Origin: Salvator merianae
Taxonomy: Eukaryota > Chordata > Lepidosauria > Squamata > Teiidae
DNA length: 64,000 nt
Direction of reading: 5' to 3'
NCBI GenBank assembly: GCA_003586115.2
Contig: QVOM02000001.1
Location: 15,265,291-15,329,290 of the forward strand
The position numbers were made by a program, and so were the translations under genes. Shown here piece by piece: positions 56,221 to 64,000 of the stretch (positions are counted from its first letter, which is position 1; each line of letters starts with the position of its first letter). Below the pieces are notes generated by a model that worked only from the letters and a program-made list of their open reading frames with translations, searched no databases and was not told the origin of the DNA.

Positions 56221-58468
56221 CAGTTTTTTTTTTGCTGTGTGGATGCAGCCAGAGTTTGATCATCACGTGCACAGATGAGACTTGAAAAGGAAAGAAAAAT
56301 GCAGTTAGCATGAATCAAAGTTTGCAGAAGTTCCCCTTCTCCGGCTAAACTTCTCATGAACTTTAGTTGCAATAGGAGCTAAAATCCAAAACAAGAACCT
56401 GCCCAATTTCTGGTAGAAATCAATGTGCACTGGGAATGTAGATGTGTGAGAGGGATCAGATATCTATTCTCAGTGGAAAGAGAGTCTGAATATTACCCTG
56501 GCAGGAGTATAAAAATGACCCTATCACTATTCTTGGTCAGAAAGTTTGTGAGTTACTAGTTTATGGGCAGACAGCAGGCACAAGACTTCCTGTGCTGACA
56601 AAAGGGAAAACCTCAAGATCTACCAAGAATGGAGGGGGAAAGGAGGGGGAAACTATCAAGTCAAGGACACGGGTTTTGATTCAGCACTGGATAGCTGCTG
56701 CAAGATTGCTTCTACCACAAGGGAATGCTCTCTTCTGTCCTTGTCAGAAGCAAAGGCCATCACTGGCGGCAATATTTTGTGCCCTGAACTCATGGGAGGC
56801 ACCATATTGTGGGTCCTGACAACCCAGCCTGTGACCTGGCTGGGCTCTGAGACATCGAGCCGGCAGGACAACGCCAGTCTTAGCCTCTGTGCCAGTCAGC
56901 TGTGATTTATGCCCAGTCTAATTATACCCAGGCAGCTGCTGAGGTAACGCTGCTGCCGTGGCAACAGCATGAACTGAAGCCCAGAACAGATGGAATCATG
57001 GGAAAGACCACTGTTCTTTGGCTTGACCTTAGCATGAAAGGTCCCTATGTTTTCCCCATCTTCCGGGAGATTCTCCAATAGAAGGCGAGAAGGCCAAACT
57101 TCTTAGAGATGACAGGCAAGATGCTTGCACCTTGAAGAGCTCAAGACACAGCTTCTCTCATTTCAAAGATGGGAACTGGAGACCAAAAGAAAAGCAAAGG
57201 CGGGGCACAGATAGAAGTGTCCTGTTTCGCCTTTTTAGAACAGTGAGGGGCGAGGGAAGGTTATAATAAAACCAGGATGGTTCAGAAAATGCAGCAAAAG
57301 TCATCAAAGGGTTTAGACTGCTTTCTCTGCCAAGGAAAGGCTAAACACATATTCTTTTTTTCCTCCTACTTAACAAAGGTGGCAACTAAAGGGATAAAAT
57401 GGCAGGTATCTATAAAAGCATCTCTCATATCGTATCATAAAACTTGGAACACCCTGTCAAGTCAAACTGGCAGCAGCTTTGGAAAAGAGGCAGGACTGAT
57501 TTATATGATTTCCTGCCCCACTCTGAGTTCATTCCCACCTTCTTCACCCTCACTGCCTTGTAATTGAAATCCACAGGAAACTTTGTCTTTGAGTGGTTTC
57601 TTACAAAGCTGCCTCCAGCATGAGGAAGAATGAAGACATTTCCTCAGGTGGCCAGGGGCAGCAAGTTGAATCTACCAGAAATTTCCTTGGCAATCTGTAT
57701 ATTGGAAATCAGAGCTAGATAGCTGCTCTTGGTTTTTGTGTGGCGGATGCTAACCTATTGCTATGACTAAAGGAACGTCAACCCCTAATATAGTGAGATT
57801 TTGTACATGTAAGTTAGGGGAAAGATGATCCTTTGCCTCAGGTACTAAAATATTGCTCTTCCCATAGGCAGGAACAGTGACTTACCACAAATCAACATTC
57901 ACAAAATTCTGGCACAAGCAATTGAACCTGAAATCTGCAAATTCACTACAATATTGTCATTAACTATTCTTGGATACTCATTCCTTGTGGAATTTGCTCC
58001 TAAAAGGGAATTGCTGAAAGAGCAATGGTGATTGCATTATGTTCCCTCCCAATAAGATGCTGTATAGCAATTATTACCTTATTTTCTATGCTGTTAATAT
58101 TTGCAGGCAGAGAACTAAGGCTAAAAATCTTGCCCTAAGTAAGATTTGAAGAAAATCGTCTTCAGTTGCACTTCATCTACCATACTGACAGCTGGGATTG
58201 CATGCCACTTAATTTAGATGCTGTGGCAACAACCACCAAAGTGGAGACATACTGCCCTTGATACATTGCTATAAGTAGTTTCCAGAATGTCAAGAAGTCA
58301 AGGTCCACCAACAGTCAGTGAAAATGAGACAAGAGAGAGTGTCCATTACACGAGGAAGGATTCTATATTGCTTGACTTTACCACTCCAGACTCTGCAGCC
58401 CTTTCTATACAGGGCACTGGGCTTGTAATAGGCTCAACTTTGAGGAGGAGCTCACACATACTCCTGAG
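56221..58468. other. no gene; RFX-like motif
   Basis: About 2.2 kb without a supported gene. GCTGCCGTGGCAAC (56952-56965) is a near-palindromic RFX-type X box in a relatively GC-rich block (56820-57000) that shows no repeat signature, so it may be a regulatory element. The frame 58287-58661 runs into the next transposon. Confidence 0.35.
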
Positions 58469-59644
58469 TAGGGACGTGCATGAAGAGTTCGTAACATTCG
58501 AATTTCGTACGAAAATGGCGTTTTCTCCATTTCGCACGAAATGCGAAAGGAAAAACGAACAGCGAATGCAAATAGCGAAGGTCCTGGTGACTTTCGCTGC
58601 AGTTCGGGACCTTCACCATTTGCCGCAACCTCCCTCTTTTTTCGTCGCATCAAAGCATTGAAGCTTTGCTGCCTCAATACACTGCCTCTAGAGGTTGGAG
58701 AGAGGTAGTGTAAGCAATGACGAAATACCGTATTTTATCTTGCATGAGGATGAGAACTGACTCAGATGGCTAGAGTACTTCGAGGAGTTAATAAAATTGA
58801 TTGAAGTGCGTTGTGGTAGATATAGTTCTGTTTTTTGGAAACGGAGGGCAAGAGGTGGGTACAACTGTCAGGTCAGCCTTTTTTCGCTACTGCTCTGAAC
58901 CACAGAAGCTATGGGGCTATTTCGCACGCCGCTGAGCCCTCCCTCCTCGTAAGGAGGAGGTGCTTGTCAGCTGGACTCTGTCTAACTGAGTTAATAGTGA
59001 CCTGATTATTTTTCGCCCTCAAAAACCTCACGAGAAATCATTCAAAATCCAAAGGCCAATCGCTGATACCAATACAGAAGCCAATAGGAAATAATTTCTG
59101 ATCCATTCGATTGCGAAAGTTAAGTGCAATCACGCGCACACGCACACAGAAATAATAGGGAGAGTGAGAGACCCATCGAAAACTGCGAAAAATCAATGTG
59201 AAGGGAATGCCTTCGCTTGCATTCATGTACAGATTAGGGGGAAACGAGCATTTCCACGCAACCTCGTGGCCCCAGTGAGTACCGTCGCTGTGTAGCCACG
59301 CACCCTCGTTCATGCTAGCCACCACTTAAACCGCTTATAAGTGAACTCCACGCAATTTTTGTCTTATAAAAAAATAATACCTCCTTAAACTAGCAAGGTG
59401 CACGCTCAAATGTGGAAGGGAGAGGGGGATACGTGGGGCGTTTTCCTACAGAAATAAGTGTATGTTTTTCGATAGTTTGTTTCATTTATTTTGCAAGTAA
59501 CGTGCCCCCGTTTTTTGCGAAGATTTTCTCAGTGAAAACGAAGGTCTCCCTTTTCGCGCCTACAGTTTTCATGCGAAAACGAAGCTCCGTTGCTTCGCAG
59601 CATTGTGAAGCGAAAAGCGGAAAATTCTTTCTTGCACATCCCTA
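58469..59644. mobile_element. CpG-rich non-autonomous hAT-like transposon, 1176 bp
   Basis: Terminal inverted repeats TAGGGACGTGCA and TGCACATCCCTA. Flanked by an 8-bp target duplication, CTCCTGAG (58461-58468) and CTCCTGAA (59645-59652), one mismatch. Eight-base duplications and TAGGG/CAGGG-type ends fit the hAT superfamily. The interior has many TTCG/CGAA motifs and subterminal inverted repeats (TTCGTACGAAAAT and similar), and far more CpG than the surrounding DNA. No transposase frame. Retained CpG suggests a relatively recent insertion. Confidence 0.85.
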
Positions 59645-59652
59645 CTCCTGAA

Positions 59653-60749
59653 TCAAAGCTCAGGCAAAATTGCTCCTCCACAAGCAAAAGTTGCCTCAGT
59701 GGAGGAGCAAAGTAAGGAGCTCATGGGGAGATACACTGAAAACTTCATCCACCTGAGGGAGTGAATTGCATTCACTCCTCTACCATTCCCTAGGTGGGAA
59801 GAACAGGACAATGCTACGCAATTTCCACTACATTCATGTCTTGAGGAGAGCTTTTCCTTCCTTTTGAGGGAGTTCATGAAGGCCACGCAAATTGTGCAGC
59901 TTTGCCCCAATCTCCTTTTTCAGCTAATTTTCAGCCAAAAGAGTGGGGGACAGTGGAAAATGAGAGTGGAATGTGATTTCTGCTCTTCTCTTCTCTCTCC
60001 CCCGAAACTTTTCAAAATGCTTCAATATATTACAATACATAATAGCTCTGTGTAGTAAAATAGCACACCAGGAGGAAAAGATTAGCAAAGACCTCCCCCA
60101 AGTGTGCTAGCTTTGGTCAATGGTCAGAGTTCAATGTTAGGTAACAGCCACAATTAGAACACTTTGTAGTCTGAGAAGGCTCAGTTCAGAATCTTGTCAC
60201 CCCATTCTGCCAACCGTCAAAGGGCCTTTCTGCATTCACCATGCCTTGTTCTGAGCTAGTGTGTCTGGACCAATGAGGCCCACTAGTCCAGAAGAGACCC
60301 AGCATGGTCTGGAACAGCACTGTCAGCATGAGAGCACTGGTCCAGACCAGCCCCCCACCAGCCCTGAAGCTCATGCAAGCTTCAGGACCGGCCTCCAACA
60401 GCTCTAAAGGGCTGGTAATGAAAGTTACTAGCCTCAGAGCCACCGGGGGACTCATTTTGACACTGTGCTTCTGAATGCCTCCATGTTCTCAACTAGGACC
60501 CACTGGTCCACGGATAGACTTGTTTAAACAGGCCTACTGGTGATTCAGATGAAGAACCCTTGGATCTGGATCAAGCTCCATCTTTTGCAGATGGAGCATA
60601 CCAGCAGTGAGTGGGACCTCATAGATCTGCATTAATGTGCGGATCAGCAAGGCCCAGAAGCCAACTACTAGGGTTCCTATTATGGATTAGATGTAGGTGT
60701 AGGCATGTCCTAAATTAGATGTTGGGTCAACGTGAGGATATCTTAAGTA
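59653..60749. other. no gene; decayed repeat sequence
   Basis: GGGCCTTTCTGCATTCACC near 60220 resembles the termini of the MITEs at 13001 and 54905, but no partner terminus was found. The frame 60186-60455 (- strand) is unsupported. Confidence 0.3.
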
Positions 60750-61382
60750 ACATCAACTGGTTTGCCAGCTTTCCTGGATAGGAACAACTTGGTCACAGGG
60801 ATCAATGCTCTGGTAACCTTCAGACCAGACTACTATACTGGCTCTACCCTTGAAGATGGTCCAGAAATTGGAGCTACAGCAGAAAGCAGCAGCAGCTCAA
60901 TTGCTGATGGGATTTTCTCACTGGACACACATCACGCTGGTCTTGAAATATCTTCATTGGTTGACTATTCACTACTGAGCTCAATTCAGGGTGTGAATGT
61001 TAACATATAAAACCCTAAATGGCTTGGGCCCCACTTATCTGAAGGAGTGCCTTCTCCCATATAGACCTCTTGAGTATTGAGATCACAAGGAGAGAGCCTT
61101 CTTGTACTTCTGCCTCTCTCAGAGGTGCAAGGGACAGGGACATCCAAGAAGGTCTTTTCTGTGGTGGCTTCCAGACTTTGGAACAGCCTCTCTCTGGAGG
61201 CCCACCTGGTCAAAACATTCCTCTTCACACAGACCTTTGATGTTGGGTTTCTTCTGAATGTTGTCCTGCCAGGGAGGGAGGATTATATTTTAAATATATT
61301 TTAGGTTGTTTCATGTATTTTATCTTTTTATGGTTGTGACCCATAAATATATACATACATACATACATACATACATACATAC
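60750..61382 (+). repeat. L2-like LINE ORF2 C-terminus and tail, ending (CATA)n
   Basis: Frame pieces include THHAGLEI, then WAPTYLKE-like sequence around 61020-61045, and GTSKKVFSVVASRLWNSLSLE (61140-61202) followed by FLFTQTF. This is the typical 'AFSVAAPRLWNSLP...LF' end of vertebrate L2/CR1 proteins. Frameshifts separate the pieces. The AT-rich tail runs into about eight CATA units (61351-61382), the element's terminal microsatellite. Confidence 0.75.
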
Positions 61383-61780
61383 TGAATGACCATACGTATG
61401 GGGACAGCGTAGAAAATGAAAGATACTGTCATAAATATATGGCATCTAGAGCATTCTAGAGCAAGTCCCAAGCTTTTATGGCATAATCTGTTGAATGTAA
61501 TCAGCCTGTCAGAAGACCAGCAACAGGGATTGATCCCAAATGTATCAGATATTCAAATATAGGCAAAATTTGCAAAAATTATATATTTAAAAATGCAGGG
61601 ACATTGTTGCAAAAAAAGAAAAGGGAGGTGATTTTGAAAAGGAGAAATTGGCAGGGGTCAAAAAAAAAAGCATAGTCTGATTAATGAGTGTAGAGTGTCT
61701 GTTCAAGGGGTAGAAAGCACAGAAAACGCAGAGGCTGGAGCAAATTTGGAAGAAAATAGCTTACTATTGGAGTTGTTCAC
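61383..61780. other. no gene seen
   Basis: AT-rich unclassified sequence with short A runs. Confidence 0.35.
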
Positions 61781-61784
61781 AGCA

Positions 61785-61870
61785 CAGCAGTATAGCTCAT
61801 GTTTTGGCTGCAGAAGGCTTTAGGTTCATTTTCTGGCATCACCAGTTAAATGAATGTGCTAGCTGGTGAA
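61785..61870 (+). repeat. tRNA-derived SINE fragment
   Basis: The order 'agtatagctca ... ggctgcagaaggctttaggttcattttctggcatcaccagttaaat' matches the head of an abundant squamate SINE (A box, then B box GGTTCA). The body is lost. Confidence 0.5.
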
Positions 61871-62279
61871 GTCAAAGATTCTTTTCCTGAGAGGAAACAC
61901 CTGACAAAAGGCATCTTTGTACCTTCAGCTGCTCAGTGGTGCCATTACTCATGCACCTGTGGACATAGGTCACTGGGATTTGACTGTCCATGGCCTCCCA
62001 ACAAAGCTTCCTTCAGCCAACTTTCTCCTGCTTAGGCAGTCCTGCTTTTTAAAAGATGAGACAGAGCTATGGTGGCAGTTAGAGAGGAGCAGCAGTAAAG
62101 TGGGTGGAGAGAGCAGGGGCTGGCAAGAGCAAATGAGCAAGGAGGAGAGGAAGGCAAGTGGCTAAGGGTCTCAAGAGTGAGTGAGCAAGGGGAGGGCTGG
62201 GGAGATGAGGGGACGATGGATGAGAAAGCAGGCGGCAGGATGACTGAGAGAAGCATAGCAGGAGATGCTAACAGACATA
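61871..62279. other. no gene seen
   Basis: Purine-rich (AG-biased) on the + strand from about 62070 to 62270. No supported feature. Confidence 0.35.
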
Positions 62280-62515
62280 GTACTTATTCATTTATTTATA
62301 TCCAAAGGACTCAGGGAAGATTACAACATTAAAAACCAAATGTAAAAATGAACCCACTAAAACAATGACACTGTCTGAAAATGGGGAAGAAAGGCCGTTT
62401 CCTTATTTAACCAAAGGCCAGGGCAAAGAGGTGCGTCTTCACTGCTTTCCTAAACATGTAAAGTGAAGTGCAACTGCCTGGTTCTGTAGAGTGGGGAAGC
62501 GGGGGAAGGGAGCAT
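62280..62515 (-). repeat. L2/CR1-like LINE 3' UTR, same family as 23124
   Basis: Begins ATTCATTTATTTATATCC (- strand 3' end) and shares with 23170-23420 the blocks 'aaatgaa(t/c)ccactaaaa', 'ccaaaggccagggcaaa' and 'cttcact'. No flanking duplication recognised. Confidence 0.6.
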
Positions 62516-62700
62516 TTGAAAGCCTAGCGTTCTCCTTTTGGAATTGCAAACCAGAAGGTGAACAGGAGGCTCCAGTTGCTGTCTTGCCCTGACTCACTTT
62601 GCAGTATCTGTGGCTGGAGTACTACTGACAGGGTGAGACAGGACAGGACAAGCGAAAGGATGCATCCACACACAGTTAAAAAAGAAAAATGCCTCAAAAG

Positions 62701-62984
62701 AAGAAGAAGAACTTGGTTTTTATACCCCGCTTTTCTCGGCCGAAGCTGACTCAAAGCGGCTTACAACGTTATTTTTCGCCCGAAGGCTTACATCTATCTA
62801 TCTTCCGCATCACACACTGTGATGCTCCCTATTTATCTACTTGCAATTACTTGCTTTCAAACAGCTAGGTTGGCTGGAGCTAGAGGCCAGTAGAAGGCGC
62901 TCATCCCCTCTACACGGCAGGGGCCTTGAACTCCGATCCTCCTATTGAAAGATCTGTGCCTTAGCCTTCTGCGCCACCGTGCCT
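62701..62984 (-). repeat. tRNA-derived SINE with LINE-like tail, copy 2
   Basis: Nearly identical over most of its length to the copy at 17306-17597 (shared (AAG)n, GGTTTTTATACCCCGC, and the tRNA-like head). On the - strand the A box is TGGCGCAGAAGG and the B-box region GGAGTTCAAGGCC. CCTCAAAAG (62692-62700) and CCTTAAAAG (62985-62993) flank it, a probable 9-bp target duplication with one change. Confidence 0.8.
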
Positions 62985-62993
62985 CCTTAAAAG

Positions 62994-63690
62994 CTGCCTA
63001 GAGGGGGTAGCTGATGCATGCTCATGTTCCCATGCCCCCTCTAATCCACATTAGAGGCCAGAAAATGCTCTTCCAAAGTGCCTTTGATGAGAAATGGGAA
63101 AACTAGGCCTTTTCCACATGTACTGGTATCTCAGTATAGTGCAAGGCCTAGAAGCCCTCTGGGCCTCTTGATCCATACTCTGGAATGGGACAGAAGAGGC
63201 CCCACCCTTTGCTAGGCCACTCTGTATTGGATGGAGTGTAGCCCAGTCGAGGTGGCCAAGCCTAGACTGGGATACCGGCAGGCCTGTTTTGGCAATCTAG
63301 GCACCTTTGGAACAGAACAGGGAGACGTGAAGAAGAGCGCACACCTCCTTATTCCGATCTAGCAGGGGAACTCATTTCAGTGGCACACCAAATTGCACTG
63401 CCACGGTGGATTCCCCTGGGACTCTGGACCAGGAACAAAAGTCACTGGAGCCCTTACCCCTCATGCGAGCTTCAGAGTGACAAGGGGCAGTGCAGGGCCT
63501 GTCCTGGAACAGACTGCCCAAGTGCAGACAGCCTTGCTTCAGGCTAGTTCCAGCAGGGAACCACTCCAGTGGGAGCGGGTCCAGCTGGATCCGTCCAGCA
63601 AAGCCAAGTGCAGAAACGGAGCTAGATGACACCTCCTCTAAGCTGCTTTTGAGCTGCTTCTTTAAATGCGTGCAGATGCACTCTAGGACA
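62994..63690. repeat. nested MITEs (family A host, family B-like insert)
   Basis: 62995-63100 matches the left half of the family A palindrome (AGAGGGGGTAG, then CTCTAATCCACATTAGAGGC). 63625-63660 looks like its right end (CTCCTCTAAGCTGCT). Between them, from about 63107 to 63620, is a sequence with family-B-like ends (GGCCTTTTCCACATG and CAAGTGCAGAAACGG) flanked by CTAG on both sides. The insert contains GGAACAAAAGT (63432-63442). Confidence 0.45.
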
Positions 63691-64000
63691 CTGAATAAAT
63701 GATCAAAAGGAAGGGTGCTAGATGTTATACTGTTCAGAACTGGGATCCACCTTGTAGGGCCAACATAGCATCAGGGGACCAAATACTGCACCCTTTCCCA
63801 AAGCCCCAATATTTCTTTATTTTAATATTACAATTACAACATCACAAGTAAAACAAGGGAGAAAACAGGTCAACAGACATAATAGTGTGTAATAAAATAA
63901 AAATACACAGAAAATGGAAAGAAAAGTTACATTCATAAGCCCTCCGCATCCCTGACAGTAAGTATTTGTTAAACAAATAGCCCAATTTATATGATCCATT
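63691..64000 (-). other. possible LINE 3' UTR running off the window
   Basis: From 63811 the + strand reads TTTCTTTATTTTAATATTAC, an inverted AATAAAG-containing AT-rich end like those of the L1 fragments at 25450 and 50697. No coding part is visible before the window ends. Confidence 0.25.

Noticed and set aside
1..64000. CRISPR arrays, operons, phage or bacterial mobile elements
   Set aside because: No regularly spaced repeats with unique spacers, no ribosome-binding-site-led gene arrays. Gene structure, repeats and CpG depletion are vertebrate.

Overview
This is a 64-kb stretch of vertebrate nuclear DNA, most likely from a squamate reptile (lizard or snake). It looks like ordinary gene-poor, repeat-rich euchromatin. 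The squamate call rests on three things: a coding sequence clearly orthologous to but well diverged from mammalian GPR84; a decayed BovB (RTE) LINE; and mixed CR1, L2-like and L1 LINE fragments, tRNA-derived SINEs and hAT-type DNA transposons. No bacterial, plasmid, CRISPR or phage features are present. Species and chromosome cannot be read from the sequence.

The only intact gene I can support is GPR84, on the + strand at 7268-8422. It is an uninterrupted 384-residue class A GPCR, the medium-chain fatty-acid-sensing receptor of myeloid cells. Two good splice acceptors lie 75-117 bp before its ATG, so an upstream non-coding exon is likely. A strong CTCF-like motif sits 26 bp before the ATG. 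The 3' UTR carries two back-to-back Pumilio-type sites.

The rest is intergenic or intronic sequence built from repeats. Left part (1-31 kb): SINE fragments, an LTR-like stretch (8.9-9.6 kb), a palindromic MITE (13.0 kb), two CR1 3' ends (one split by a younger SINE, 16.9-17.8 kb), L2/CR1-type LINE tails ending in microsatellites, an L1 3' fragment (25.4-25.9 kb) and a LINE fragment bounded by a 13-bp target duplication (28.5-28.9 kb). Middle (31-43 kb): a nearly full-length, heavily mutated BovB LINE (32.7-35.6 kb) and a decayed BED/hAT transposase gene on the - strand (38.1-40.5 kb) with an internal inverted duplication. Right part (43-64 kb): a 223-bp near-perfect palindromic MITE (48.2 kb), a 5'-truncated L1 with a 16-bp target duplication (50.7-51.3 kb), a BovB 3' tail, a CpG-rich 1176-bp non-autonomous hAT-like element with an 8-bp target duplication (58.5-59.6 kb), an L2-like LINE C-terminus ending in (CATA)n, a second copy of the 17.3-kb SINE (62.7 kb) and nested MITEs.

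I see no undescribed gene system. The observations most worth checking are the motif variants and 5'/3' regulatory sites of GPR84, the young CpG-rich hAT-like element, the rearranged hAT transposase locus, a SINE family that appears to borrow a LINE tail, and a set of palindromic non-autonomous elements with similar termini. Most other open reading frames in the window are chance ORFs or repeat-derived. Repeat family names come from pattern recognition, not from a database search.
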